From the NCBI GenBank assembly GCA_002493965.1, contig DLAP01000044.1:1-51479 (forward strand): a stretch of DNA of 51,479 bases. Direction: 5' to 3'. Below, one piece after another: positions 9,128 to 17,290 of the stretch. The DNA is from Clostridiales bacterium UBA7044. Lineage in GTDB: Bacteria; Bacillota; Clostridia; Oscillospirales; Oscillospiraceae. Made by a program: the position numbers and the translations under genes. The notes beneath the pieces were generated by a model. It was not told the DNA's origin. It was given only the letters and a program-made list of their open reading frames with translations, and ran no database searches. Position 1 is the first letter of the stretch, and each line of letters opens with the position of its first letter.

Positions 9128-9156
9128 TTGACAGCGCCGGATTCCTCGGGTATACT
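9128..9156 (+). promoter_or_regulatory. Promoter of prfB
   Basis: TTGACA (9128-9133), 17-bp spacer, TATACT (9151-9156), about 55 bp before the prfB start. A second TTGACA at 9085-9090 has no well-spaced -10. Confidence 0.8.
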
Positions 9157-9210
9157 ATCATTTGTGAAAAAATGGTATCATGAACCAAATATGGAAACGA
9201 GTGAATTGCT

Positions 9211-10338
9211 ATGAATATTGAATTTGACGTATATAAGCAGAAATTAAATGACTGCCGTCCCGCCCTGGAAGGTCTGGCGGATTCCCTGAATGTGGACGGT
9301 CTTCGCAATGAGCTGGAACGGTACCACGCCATGCAGGAAGCGCCCGGATTCTGGGATGACCCGGATAAAAGTCAGAAGGTGGTAGTGAAAGCCAAGCAGA
9401 CAGAAGCCAAGGTGGAACGCTACGAGAAGATGCTCTCCACTTGGGACGACCTGATGACCATATGTGAAATGGCCCAGGAGGAAGACGATGACTCCATGCT
9501 GGACGAGTTGAAGGACGGCTTTGAAAAGCTGGCGGAGGAAATGGAAACCTGCCGCCTGGAGACTCTGCTTACTGGCAAGTATGATAAGAATAACGCCATC
9601 ATGAGCTTCCAGGCCGGAGCGGGCGGAACGGAGGCCCAGGACTGGTGCCAGATGCTCTACCGGATGTATACCCGTTGGACGGAGCGCCATGGCTTTACCT
9701 ACAAGATCCTGGACTATCAGGAAGGGGACGAAGCCGGCATCAAATCCGCCTCCATTATGGTGGAAGGAGAAAACGCCTATGGATTCCTGAAAGGGGAGAA
9801 TGGCGTTCACCGGCTGGTTCGGGTTTCTCCCTTTGACGCCAATGCCCGCCGCCAGACCTCCTTTTCCGCCATTGAGGTGGTCCCGGAGATTGAGGATGAT
9901 TCCGAGGACTTTGAGATTCGGCAGGAGGACTATGAGATGCAGGTCTACCGTTCCTCCGGTGCCGGCGGCCAGCATATCAACAAGACTTCTTCCGCTGTCC
10001 GGCTGATCCACAAGGCCACCGGTATCGTGGTGTCCTGCCAGACGGAGCGGAGCCAGTTCCAGAACAAGGAAACCTGCCTGAAAATGCTGCGCAGTAAGTT
10101 GGTGGAGATCCGGGAGCGGGAGCACCTGGCAAACATTGCGGATATTAAGGGTGTCCAGCAGAAAATCGAATGGGGCAGCCAGATCCGCAACTACGTCTTT
10201 ATGCCTTATACGCTGGTAAAAGATACCCGTACCGGCTGCGAGACTTCCAATGTCAATGCGGTGATGGATGGGGCGTTGGATCCGTTCATTGAGTCCTATC
10301 TCAACTGCCTTGCCACAGGAAGCTGGGTACAGAAATAA
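9211..10338 (+). CDS. prfB: Peptide chain release factor 2
   Basis: 375 aa class I release factor that terminates translation at UGA and UAA. The stop-codon recognition motif SPF (in RVSPFDANARRQT) and the catalytic GGQ (in GAGGQHINKT) are both present; SPF rather than PxT separates RF2 from RF1. The reading frame is continuous from ATG 9211 (MNIEFDVYKQKL). There is no in-frame TGA near codon 25, so the autoregulatory programmed frameshift found in many prfB genes is absent. It stands alone, without the secA neighbour seen in other species. Confidence 0.95.
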   Translation: MNIEFDVYKQKLNDCRPALEGLADSLNVDGLRNELERYHAMQEAPGFWDDPDKSQKVVVKAKQTEAKVERYEKMLSTWDDLMTICEMAQEEDDDSMLDELKDGFEKLAEEMETCRLETLLTGKYDKNNAIMSFQAGAGGTEAQDWCQMLYRMYTRWTERHGFTYKILDYQEGDEAGIKSASIMVEGENAYGFLKGENGVHRLVRVSPFDANARRQTSFSAIEVVPEIEDDSEDFEIRQEDYEMQVYRSSGAGGQHINKTSSAVRLIHKATGIVVSCQTERSQFQNKETCLKMLRSKLVEIREREHLANIADIKGVQQKIEWGSQIRNYVFMPYTLVKDTRTGCETSNVNAVMDGALDPFIESYLNCLATGSWVQK

Positions 10339-10364
10339 AAAGTAAATAAATATCGAAATAATAC

Positions 10365-10393
10365 TTGATATTTTTGCACGGATATGGTATATT
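10365..10393 (+). promoter_or_regulatory. Promoter of secG
   Basis: TTGATA (10365-10370), 17-bp spacer, TATATT (10388-10393). Confidence 0.7.
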
Positions 10394-10478
10394 GTACGGG
10401 ATGTCGTAAAGTGAAATACTATCTTTGAGACGATTTCCATTCGCATCCGCGAACTAAAGCGGAGGGAGGTTAGGAAAA

Positions 10479-10712
10479 ATGGGTGTTCTTGAAACGATTT
10501 TGATCATTCTGGAAACGCTGTGCAGTGTTGCCCTGATCGTGGTCGTTCTGCTGCAGTCCGGCAAGGAGGCTGGTCTGTCCGGCGTTCTGACCGGTTCGTC
10601 CGATTCTTATCTGAATAAGAACAAGGGCGGCATGGATCATATCCTGGCAACGTCCACCAAGTGGATTGCCATTGTCTGGGTGCTTTTGACCCTGGCACTG
10701 AGTTTGATTTAA
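10479..10712 (+). CDS. secG: Preprotein translocase subunit SecG
   Basis: 77 aa with two membrane segments (about 4-23 and 57-76) joined by a polar loop containing LLQSGKEAGLSG, the SecG signature. It is the small accessory subunit of the SecYEG channel in the cytoplasmic membrane. GGAGGGAGG upstream supports the start. The gene has its own promoter and a strong terminator. The rnr-smpB-ssrA genes that often follow secG in Firmicutes are not here. Confidence 0.93.
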   Translation: MGVLETILIILETLCSVALIVVVLLQSGKEAGLSGVLTGSSDSYLNKNKGGMDHILATSTKWIAIVWVLLTLALSLI

Positions 10713-10726
10713 GTTATCGGAAGTTG

Positions 10727-10755
10727 AGGCCACGGAGAATTCCGTGGCCTTTTTC
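10727..10755 (+). terminator. Terminator of secG
   Basis: AGGCCACGGA (10727-10736) pairs with TCCGTGGCCT (10741-10750), followed by a T-run. Confidence 0.9.
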
Positions 10756-10833
10756 CCTGCCTATGGGGGATGCTTATGCCAAATTCATCCCGGGTTTTGC
10801 CCAGCTATTTGGGTAGATTTTTCCAGAAAGCTG

Positions 10834-10842
10834 TGCTATACT
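10834..10842 (+). promoter_or_regulatory. Extended -10 promoter of pepD
   Basis: TGCTATACT fits an extended -10 element (TGnTATACT). The -35 region is weak. Confidence 0.5.
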
Positions 10843-10881
10843 GTTTCCGTAACGAAAATGATCTTTAAGGAGTGACAATTC

Positions 10882-12324
10882 ATGGAAGGAAGAAAGCTTG
10901 CGGGACTGGAGCCCGCTGCCGTATTCGGCTATTTTGAAGATATCTGTGCCATTCCCCATGGTTCTCATAACGAAAAGCAGATATCGGATTACCTGGTGGA
11001 GTTCGCAAAGAAAAATGACCTGAAATACATTCAGGACGAAGTCAATAATGTGATCCTCTTTGGAGAGGGTACCTGCGGCATGGAAGATCATGCGCCGGTG
11101 ATCCTGCAGGGCCATATGGATATGGTCTGCGACAAGGACGCTGGGGTGACATTGGATATGGCTGTGGATGGCTTGGATGTAACCCACGACGATACCTGCG
11201 TATTTGCCAGAGGTACGACCCTGGGCGGCGACGACGGGATTGCTGTTGCCTATGCCTTGGCCCTGTTGGCGGACAAAACCATTCCCCACCCGCCGCTGGA
11301 AGTAATTCTGACCGTGGACGAGGAGGTCGGGCTTCTTGGAGCCACTGCCATCGACCTTTCCATGCTGAAGGGACGAACCATGATCAATCTGGACAGCGAG
11401 GAGGAGGGCATTTTTACGGTGTCCTGCGCCGGCGGTGCGCACACTGTGATCTCTCTGCCAGTGGATCGGAAGCCTGTTTACGGTCCCTGCATCCGGCTCA
11501 ATGTGTCCGGCCTTCGGGGCGGTCATTCCGGCGCGGAGATCCACAAGAACCGGGCCAACGCCAATAAAGTTATGGGCGAATTTATGTCTCGGATTCAAAA
11601 TCTCATGCCCCTGTGCCTGACCAGTCTTTCCGGTGGAAGCAAGGACAATGTCATTCCCAATGCCTGCCAGGCGACCTTAGTCGCTATGGGGATTCAGTTG
11701 GAGCGGATTAATGCCATTGCGGAAGCGCTTCAGGCGGAGATTCGGGAACAGTATGACGAGCCGGAGGCAGTTATTCAGGCCTTCGATGTGGACGCTCTGG
11801 GGGGCAACAGCCTGTCAACCGAGTCCACGGCCAAAGTCATTGGCCTCATGTGCGCGGTCCCAAACGGCGTTCAGGCATGGAGTAAGGATATCGACGGTTT
11901 GGTGCAGACCAGCCTGAACCTGGGCATTGTGAAGCTGGGCGACCGGTTCAACGCTACCTTCTCCGTTCGCAGCAGCGTCAATGCCGAAAAGGAGGAAGTT
12001 CTGGAGCAGCTGAAAACCATCGCCGGATTCTACAATGGATCTTTTACCTGCAATGGAGAATATCCCGCCTGGGAGTTTAAGAAGGATTCTCCCCTTCGGG
12101 ACACCATGGTTGAGGTGTACAAGGAAATGTTCGACAAAGAGCCCCAGGTGCTGGCTATCCATGCCGGACTGGAATGTGGGATCCTCAGCGAGAAGCTTCC
12201 GGGGCTTGACTGTGTTTCCATCGGCCCCCAGATGCACGATATCCACACCAGTCGGGAAAAGCTGGAAATCGTGTCTACAAAACGGACCTGGGACTTCCTG
12301 CTTGCCGTGTTGAAAGCCCTGTAA
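10882..12324 (+). CDS. pepD: Aminoacyl-histidine dipeptidase (beta-Ala-His dipeptidase, M20)
   Basis: 480 aa M20-family zinc peptidase. The metal-site motifs appear in order: QGHMDMV (first His and Asp), GDDGIAVAYAL (bridging Asp), TVDEEVGLLGA (catalytic and metal Glu), DSEEEG, and a C-terminal HAGLECG and SIGPQMHDIHT. This set and the length match PepD, which hydrolyses Xaa-His and other dipeptides in the cytoplasm for amino acid supply. Start ATG 10882 has AAGGAGTG upstream. It is a single-gene unit convergent with the DUF4364 gene. Confidence 0.92.
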   Translation: MEGRKLAGLEPAAVFGYFEDICAIPHGSHNEKQISDYLVEFAKKNDLKYIQDEVNNVILFGEGTCGMEDHAPVILQGHMDMVCDKDAGVTLDMAVDGLDVTHDDTCVFARGTTLGGDDGIAVAYALALLADKTIPHPPLEVILTVDEEVGLLGATAIDLSMLKGRTMINLDSEEEGIFTVSCAGGAHTVISLPVDRKPVYGPCIRLNVSGLRGGHSGAEIHKNRANANKVMGEFMSRIQNLMPLCLTSLSGGSKDNVIPNACQATLVAMGIQLERINAIAEALQAEIREQYDEPEAVIQAFDVDALGGNSLSTESTAKVIGLMCAVPNGVQAWSKDIDGLVQTSLNLGIVKLGDRFNATFSVRSSVNAEKEEVLEQLKTIAGFYNGSFTCNGEYPAWEFKKDSPLRDTMVEVYKEMFDKEPQVLAIHAGLECGILSEKLPGLDCVSIGPQMHDIHTSREKLEIVSTKRTWDFLLAVLKAL

Positions 12325-12335
12325 AAATTCATAAA

Positions 12336-12375
12336 AAGACCTCGCTCAGCTTTTTGGGAAGCTGGGCGAGGTCTT
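12336..12375. terminator. Bidirectional terminator between pepD and the DUF4364 gene
   Basis: A 17-bp stem (12336-12352 with 12359-12375) has a run of As on the left. It serves pepD on the plus strand and, with T-rich sequence on the other strand, the convergent DUF4364 gene. Confidence 0.8.
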
Positions 12376-12378
12376 AGA

Positions 12379-12915
12379 TTATTCCATTTCTTCCTCATCC
12401 AGAAGTTCTGCCATGGTCAGGTTATAGACGGCTTCCGCCTTCTTTTCCAGCAGACGACTGAGTCGTACTGCCTGACGGCTGTCAGGAGCTGTCAGTTCCA
12501 TGGTCATGAGGGTTCCCAGAGCATCATCAAGCTGCATGATTACGGAGTAATCTCCATTTTCCCGTGACTCAACCCGGGTCTTTACAAAACTGCTCCGGTG
12601 AACCTGTCGGTTAAACTTGTCAACGGCATTTTCCGCGTTCTGCTTTACGGTAAAGGCAATGTCATCCTTGGTGGTTTCCCCGTCTTCCCGGCCCTTCGCC
12701 GTAATGATGTAGCTGCCGTCTTCTGTCTCTTGCAGATGCCCCGATGTGACCATTTCCGGTACAGCAGTGCAAACGTCAAAATAGCTTAAGCTGTCGTCCT
12801 GATAGCAAAGCTCATAAATCTGCTGAATCGTTACCGGGTATTTGACCCGGGACATAATGAATAAAATCAGTATTTTTACATCCATCATATCATGAAGATA
12901 ACCAAACCGCTGCAC
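12379..12915 (-). CDS. DUF4364 family protein, putative winged-helix regulator
   Basis: 178 aa. The N-terminus (QRFGYLHDMMDVKILILFIM) and the LSYFDVCTAVPEMVTSGHL segment match the clostridial DUF4364 family, which resembles winged-helix DNA-binding proteins. The exact function is not established. GTG 12915 is chosen because GAGGTGAGG lies just upstream, and because the promoter TTGATT-16-TATAAT (12965-12938) covers the upstream in-frame ATG at 12939. The frame stays open to 13299 but that part overlaps the divergent dpaA gene. The C-terminus is acidic (LLDEEEME). Confidence 0.8.
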   Translation of the reverse strand: MQRFGYLHDMMDVKILILFIMSRVKYPVTIQQIYELCYQDDSLSYFDVCTAVPEMVTSGHLQETEDGSYIITAKGREDGETTKDDIAFTVKQNAENAVDKFNRQVHRSSFVKTRVESRENGDYSVIMQLDDALGTLMTMELTAPDSRQAVRLSRLLEKKAEAVYNLTMAELLDEEEME

Positions 12916-12937
12916 ACGCCTCACCTCTTTAAGAACC

Positions 12938-12965
12938 ATTATACCGGTTTCCCGGGAAAAATCAA
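12938..12965 (-). promoter_or_regulatory. Promoter of the DUF4364 gene
   Basis: On the minus strand TTGATT (12965-12960), 16-bp spacer, TATAAT (12943-12938). This places the transcript start close to the GTG at 12915 and fixes the short form of the protein. Confidence 0.7.
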
Positions 12966-12966
12966 G

Positions 12967-12995
12967 CACCAAGGCAGAATCCATCGCATATTCTG
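12967..12995 (+). promoter_or_regulatory. Candidate sigma-K promoter of dpaAB
   Basis: CACC (12967-12970), 16-bp spacer, CATATTCTG (12987-12995) resembles the sigma-K pattern AC-N16/17-CATAnnnTA with one mismatch. dpaAB is mother-cell, sigma-K controlled in Bacillus. This call rests on pattern and context only. Confidence 0.4.
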
Positions 12996-13014
12996 GTGCA
13001 AAGGAGTGATGCAG

Positions 13015-13773
13015 ATGGAATCTGTACTGGTTTACCCCGGGGGAAGCACCCCGGCAAGCCATTATGCCGCTGAGATCCTGAAAGCCTCCGGCGTACCGGT
13101 TATCGACCATCCCAGTCCGGAAATTACGCATTTGCTGCTGGATGTTCCAAGCTTTGCGCCCGATGGTACCCTTCGGGGCGGGGGAGAGGTGCAGCAGCTT
13201 CTCGCAATGCTGCCGCCAACCGTTATGGTGGCAGGAGGGAATTTGCACCATCCGGCCCTGACTGGGTATCGGTTGCTGGATATGCTGACAGATCCTCAAT
13301 ATGTGGCAGCGAATGCCGCAATCACGGCGGACTGTGCCCTACGGGTGGCAGCGAAAAAAATGCCCATTGTTTATGCGGACTGCCCGATTTTGATTATCGG
13401 CTGGGGGCGGATCGGAAAATGCCTGGGTCAGATGCTGAAGGCTTTGGGCGCAAAGGTAACTATTGGGGCAAGAAAGGCCTCTGACCGCGCCATGTTGACA
13501 GCCCTCGGATATGAGGCAGTCGATACGGCGGCAATAGGAAAGGGATTACCTCGTTTTCGCGTGATTTTTAACACCGCGCCGGAAGCAATCTTATCCGAAG
13601 AAGAGATGGCCCAATGCGCAAAAGCCGTCAAAATCGATTTGGCTTCTAAATTGGTGCTTCCCGGGGACGATGTGATCTGGGCAAAGGGACTCCCGGGGGT
13701 GTACGCGCCGGAATCTTCCGGAGAGCTGATTGCCGGGACGCTGCGAAAACATTTAAAGGAGGACGAAGCATGA
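13015..13773 (+). CDS. dpaA: Dipicolinate synthase subunit A
   Basis: 252 aa. A Rossmann nucleotide-binding motif (ILIIGWGRIGKCLGQML, GxGxxG) is followed by LGAKVTIGARKASDRA, IFNTAPEAILSEEEM, KIDLASKLVLPG and GLPGVYAPESSGELI, matching SpoVFA/DpaA. With DpaB it makes dipicolinic acid, the spore-core calcium chelator, in the mother cell. Bacillus DpaA is close to 300 aa; this one has a shorter N-terminal domain. ATG 13015 is preferred (AAGGAG 8 nt upstream) over ATG 13009. It overlaps dpaB by 4 nt. Confidence 0.9.
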   Translation: MESVLVYPGGSTPASHYAAEILKASGVPVIDHPSPEITHLLLDVPSFAPDGTLRGGGEVQQLLAMLPPTVMVAGGNLHHPALTGYRLLDMLTDPQYVAANAAITADCALRVAAKKMPIVYADCPILIIGWGRIGKCLGQMLKALGAKVTIGARKASDRAMLTALGYEAVDTAAIGKGLPRFRVIFNTAPEAILSEEEMAQCAKAVKIDLASKLVLPGDDVIWAKGLPGVYAPESSGELIAGTLRKHLKEDEA

Positions 13774-14330
13774 ATATTGGATTTGCCATGTGCGGTTCCT
13801 TTTGTACATATTCCAAGGTGTTCCCAATAATGGAAGTTTTAAGCCGAGATTATACGGTGACGCCCATCTTTTCAGAGGCGTCCTATACCATTGACAGCCG
13901 GTTTGGCACCGCACAGGAACATATCAACTTGGCACGGGAGATTTGCGGCGTGGAGCCGCTGCATACCATTGCCCAGGTGGAGCCCATTGGCCCCAAAAAA
14001 CTGCTGGACGTATTGGTAATCGCCCCCTGCACCGGAAATACCCTGGCAAAGCTGGCCCATTCCATCGCCGATACTCCCGTGAGCATGGCGGCAAAAAGCC
14101 ACCTCCGGAATGCACGCCCTGTGCTGGTAGCGGTGTCCACCAATGACGGATTGGCCGGGGCGGCGGAAAATATCGGAAAGCTTCTGAGCCGGAAGCATTA
14201 CTATTTCGTGCCTTTCGGCCAGGACAATGCTATCGGAAAACCAACCAGTCTCGTGGCAGACTTCTCGGCCCTGCCCAAAGCGCTGGAAGAAGCCTTGGAG
14301 GGACGACAGATGCAGCCTATTTTGGTATGA
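13770..14330 (+). CDS. dpaB: Dipicolinate synthase subunit B
   Basis: 186 aa flavoprotein-like subunit (MNIGFAMCGSFCTYSKV; VLVIAPCTGNTLAKLAHSI; AVSTNDGLAGAAENIGKLL; a PFGQDNAIGKPTSLVAD tail) matching SpoVFB/DpaB. It works with DpaA to convert the dihydrodipicolinate-pathway intermediate to dipicolinate during spore maturation. ATGA overlap with dpaA implies translational coupling. The asd-dapG-dapA genes that follow in Bacillus are absent; a BlaI-type regulator follows instead. Confidence 0.93.
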   Translation: MNIGFAMCGSFCTYSKVFPIMEVLSRDYTVTPIFSEASYTIDSRFGTAQEHINLAREICGVEPLHTIAQVEPIGPKKLLDVLVIAPCTGNTLAKLAHSIADTPVSMAAKSHLRNARPVLVAVSTNDGLAGAAENIGKLLSRKHYYFVPFGQDNAIGKPTSLVADFSALPKALEEALEGRQMQPILV

Positions 14331-14364
14331 CAAAAGAGAGATTCTTAAGAATTGTATAATGCCC

Positions 14365-14393
14365 TTGACAAACCTGTTCTATCGCGGTAGAAT
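14365..14393 (+). promoter_or_regulatory. Promoter of the BlaI-M56 operon
   Basis: TTGACA (14365-14370), 17-bp spacer, TAGAAT (14388-14393). Operator 1 overlaps the spacer and -10; operator 2 lies over the transcript start. Confidence 0.85.
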
Positions 14394-14417
14394 ACATGCA
14401 TTCTATCGCGATAGAAT
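14377..14417 (+). promoter_or_regulatory. Two tandem BlaI-type operators
   Basis: Operator 1 (14377-14392, TTCTATCGCGGTAGAA, one mismatch to a perfect palindrome) and operator 2 (14400-14417, ATTCTATCGCGATAGAAT, perfect). Their centres are 24 bp apart, so both would sit on the same DNA face after a little over two turns. They fit autorepression by the BlaI-family dimer encoded just downstream. Confidence 0.8.
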
Positions 14418-14438
14418 ACTTTTAAGGGAGCAAGTTGA

Positions 14439-14798
14439 ATGGATGACAAAATATATGACAGCGAACTGAAAATCCTGGAGATTCTTTGGGAAGGCGGGGA
14501 ATTGCCCGCGAGAGACATTGCCTGGAGAGCGGCGGAACTGGTAGGCTGGAGCAAGACCACCACCTATACCGTGCTGAAAAAGTGCGTGGAAAAAGGTTTG
14601 ATTGCCCGGACGGAGCCGGGGTTCCGGTGCCGTGCTCTGCTGACCCGGCAGGCGGTTCAGCAAAAGGAAACCCGGGGCCTCATTGACAGGATGTATGGCG
14701 GCTCCGCCGACCTTCTTGTGGCATCCCTGCTGGAGGGAAAGGTCCTCTCCGGGGAGGAGATCGCACGGCTGCGGAAGCTGGTGGAGGAAATGAAATGA
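14439..14798 (+). CDS. BlaI/MecI/CopY family transcriptional repressor
   Basis: 119 aa. A winged-helix domain (LKILEILWEGGELPARDIA...GWSKTTTYTVLKKCVEKGLI) is followed by a C-terminal dimerisation region (LLEGKVLSGEEIARLRKLVEEM). Family members bind palindromic operators and are inactivated by proteolysis triggered by a membrane M56 sensor. The operators at 14377-14417 and the M56 gene overlapping by 4 nt (ATGA) fit that scheme. ATG 14439 has AAGGGAG upstream. No beta-lactamase or penicillin-binding protein gene is nearby, so resistance is not implied. Confidence 0.9.
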   Translation: MDDKIYDSELKILEILWEGGELPARDIAWRAAELVGWSKTTTYTVLKKCVEKGLIARTEPGFRCRALLTRQAVQQKETRGLIDRMYGGSADLLVASLLEGKVLSGEEIARLRKLVEEMK

Positions 14799-17134
14799 GC
14801 GGGGCCTTTTTGCGGACTCTGGGCGGAGCATCTTTATCCGGCGGCATTCTGATTCTCACGGTGCTGGTTTTGCGGCAGTGTTTTCAAAACCGCGTTTCCC
14901 GGCGGGTATGGTGTCTGCTGTGGGACGTGACACTGGCGCGGCTGCTCATTTTGGCGGAAATTCCCTCACCGATGAGCATCCGGGCATGGCTTCCGATGCT
15001 GGTGAAGACTTCCACCGAAGGACAAACCATCCAGGTAACAGCTCCGCAGCCCGTTCTGGCGCTTTCTCCAGGAGCCACGACGGAGGCCGCAATGATATCT
15101 TCTCAAGCCCCGGCTTTGGGGACTGGCAGTGTGCTTGCGCTCATATGGCTGATTGTTGCGGTGCTGCTGGCAGGATTGTTTCTCTGGGGCCATCTGCGCA
15201 GCCGTCGGGTCTATGCCAGCTCGCTGCCTTGCGGGGATTCCGATGTCCTGAACTGGCTGGAGAGCAGGCCCATGCGCCGAAAGGTTCAAGTGCGAACCAG
15301 TGACCGGGTGGCCGCACCCCTGACCTATGGCATTTTTCGCCCTGTGATCCTGCTGCCGGCCGGAATGAAATGGGCAGGACTGACTTGCGTCCTGGAACAC
15401 GAATACACACATATTCGGCGTTTTGACACCCTTCGGAAAACTCTCCTGGCCACTGTTCTCTGCATCCACTGGTTTATTCCTCTGGTATGGGCTTTTTATG
15501 TCCTGGCAAACCGGGATATGGAGCTGTGCTGTGACGAGACAGTAATCCGCACCGGCGAGGATCGGGAGGAATACGCCCTGGCCCTGCTGGGAATGGAAGA
15601 GCGACGGGGCAAGTGGCGCCTGTCCGGCAGTCATTTCAGTCAAAGCGCCCTGGAAGAAAGGGTGAAAACAATTATGAAACAAAAGCATGATTCCATCGCC
15701 GCATTGATCACCGTGCTGGCAGTTATGAGCTGCACCGTAACGGTATTTGCCTCAGCTGCTCCGGAAAACAGGGCATCCGCTCCGGAGAGTGGCTATGTTT
15801 ACAACCATCATCAGGCCATAGAAAACGATGTCATGATTTTAGCGGACGGCGTGACCGGGGAGAAGCAGTATTCCGTGGACGGCGGCGAGAGCTGGATGGA
15901 TGAAGCACAGTATCAGGCCCAATATGGAAGCGGTTATGGTGATGACTGGCAGGTGGAATGGTGGACCGCGGAGGACTACGCCCTCTGGCTGGAGGAAGAA
16001 AAGCAGACGCTGCAAAGCATTATCGGAGAACGTGGCTATAACAGCACCGACGGCTGGTTCACCTGGGATCAGGAGCGAGTGGATGAAGCCATTGCCCTGT
16101 ATGAAAGCATTTTGGAGAATATCCGAAACGGGGCCTTGTACTCGAAAACCATTACGGACAAGCAGGGAAACGTGGTGGAGGATACTGCCCTGGCTTCTGA
16201 TGGGACACTGGATATGTTTACGACCACGACTTTTTCTGAAGGAAAGGTCCTCACGGAATCAGATAATTTGGATCAGGTGGCACTGCTGGAGAAACTGCGT
16301 GATTATGGCATCGAAGACCAGGGAAATGGGAAACTGACCTATAAGGGACAGCGGATTCGCACTCTCTTGGACGGTGTACCGGCAGGAGGCAACGGCTATT
16401 CCATCCGATATGTTTACACCGATGATGACGGAATGGTGGATGTCCACACTCTGCGCTCCATTATCCATCACCCGGACGGGTCTTATGATCCAATGGGAGA
16501 ACTAATTGGTGTAGTGGCTGAGGGGGACAAAGACTTTGACCAGGCGCTCATTGACTGTGCCCGGTATGACAGAAGTGTACAGGCCACAACAGCTGTAGTG
16601 GAAGAGGCAGGCTATGACGAAACCATGCAGAAGCTGGAGCAGTATGTACCTTTCGGCCTGAGCTGCACCTATGACGAAAACGGGTTGTCCATGAGCTGGC
16701 AAGGGAAACCTGTTCACAGCCTTTACGATGCGAAAACGGGAACCTGGTATGCCAATAATCTTCACGGTTACGATCTGGGTGACGAGGCGTTGGATTTGGA
16801 AACGATCTATCAGGACGGAAAACTGTATGGCCTGAAAAAGACCAAACTGACGCAAAGCACAGTAACCCTGCCCACTGCTATAGTCGGTAGCGGCGGGGAT
16901 GGACAGACTTTGGAGGATATCTTTAACCAGTATCGGATCTACGGTCTGGAATACACACCCAGGGATGGGAACACAGGCAGCCTGACCTGGAACGGCGCAC
17001 GGGTAAAGACATTTCTTGACTGGAAACCCGATGACAGCGTGTTCAGCTATTCGGACCCTGACCTTACCGATGGCTTGAAAGTTCGGGTGGAGTATGGACA
17101 GAACGGAAAACAGACAGGTCTTTATGTGGAATAA
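14795..17134 (+). CDS. M56 family (BlaR1-like) membrane metallopeptidase with large extracellular domain
   Basis: 779 aa. Two N-terminal membrane segments (about 10-30, 39-57) are followed by a third (111-131) and a cytoplasmic zinc-protease domain with HEYTH (202-206) and the downstream DMELCCDE Glu (243). Two more segments lie at about 210-238 and 303-325. The final 450 residues should be outside the cell. They include a WWTAEDYALWLEEEK region and, from about 497, three related repeats (497-560, 611-690, 706-779) with the pattern YG(I/L)...L(T/S)(Y/W).G..(V/I)..L.D. No penicillin-binding SxxK/KTG set was found, so the ligand is probably not a beta-lactam. It presumably signals to the BlaI repressor. 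Confidence 0.87.
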   Translation: MSGAFLRTLGGASLSGGILILTVLVLRQCFQNRVSRRVWCLLWDVTLARLLILAEIPSPMSIRAWLPMLVKTSTEGQTIQVTAPQPVLALSPGATTEAAMISSQAPALGTGSVLALIWLIVAVLLAGLFLWGHLRSRRVYASSLPCGDSDVLNWLESRPMRRKVQVRTSDRVAAPLTYGIFRPVILLPAGMKWAGLTCVLEHEYTHIRRFDTLRKTLLATVLCIHWFIPLVWAFYVLANRDMELCCDETVIRTGEDREEYALALLGMEERRGKWRLSGSHFSQSALEERVKTIMKQKHDSIAALITVLAVMSCTVTVFASAAPENRASAPESGYVYNHHQAIENDVMILADGVTGEKQYSVDGGESWMDEAQYQAQYGSGYGDDWQVEWWTAEDYALWLEEEKQTLQSIIGERGYNSTDGWFTWDQERVDEAIALYESILENIRNGALYSKTITDKQGNVVEDTALASDGTLDMFTTTTFSEGKVLTESDNLDQVALLEKLRDYGIEDQGNGKLTYKGQRIRTLLDGVPAGGNGYSIRYVYTDDDGMVDVHTLRSIIHHPDGSYDPMGELIGVVAEGDKDFDQALIDCARYDRSVQATTAVVEEAGYDETMQKLEQYVPFGLSCTYDENGLSMSWQGKPVHSLYDAKTGTWYANNLHGYDLGDEALDLETIYQDGKLYGLKKTKLTQSTVTLPTAIVGSGGDGQTLEDIFNQYRIYGLEYTPRDGNTGSLTWNGARVKTFLDWKPDDSVFSYSDPDLTDGLKVRVEYGQNGKQTGLYVE

Positions 17135-17148
17135 ACGAGCAAAACAGG

Positions 17149-17178
17149 CCTCCGGCGACAGCGCCGGAGGTCCGTTAT
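17149..17178 (+). terminator. Terminator of the BlaI-M56 operon
   Basis: CCTCCGGCG (17149-17157) pairs with CGCCGGAGG (17162-17170). The T-run is weak (TCCGTTATTT). Confidence 0.65.
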
Positions 17179-17219
17179 TTCCTGTCTGCGGTATATTTTC
17201 CTATCCCTTCGTATAAGCC

Positions 17220-17248
17220 TTGACAAAGTATAGAAAACCATGTAAAAT
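17220..17248 (+). promoter_or_regulatory. Promoter of the MATE gene
   Basis: TTGACA (17220-17225), 17-bp spacer, TAAAAT (17243-17248). Confidence 0.75.
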
Positions 17249-17290
17249 TCAAAGGTATTTGTAACAAAAAGAAATCCGAGGATAGAGAAA

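Noticed and set aside
9270..9330. Programmed frameshift site in prfB
   Set aside because: The frame is uninterrupted and no CTTTGA-type site occurs at the expected position.
14439..17134. Beta-lactam resistance locus
   Set aside because: BlaI and M56 proteins are present, but no penicillin-binding motifs in the sensor and no beta-lactamase or PBP gene nearby.
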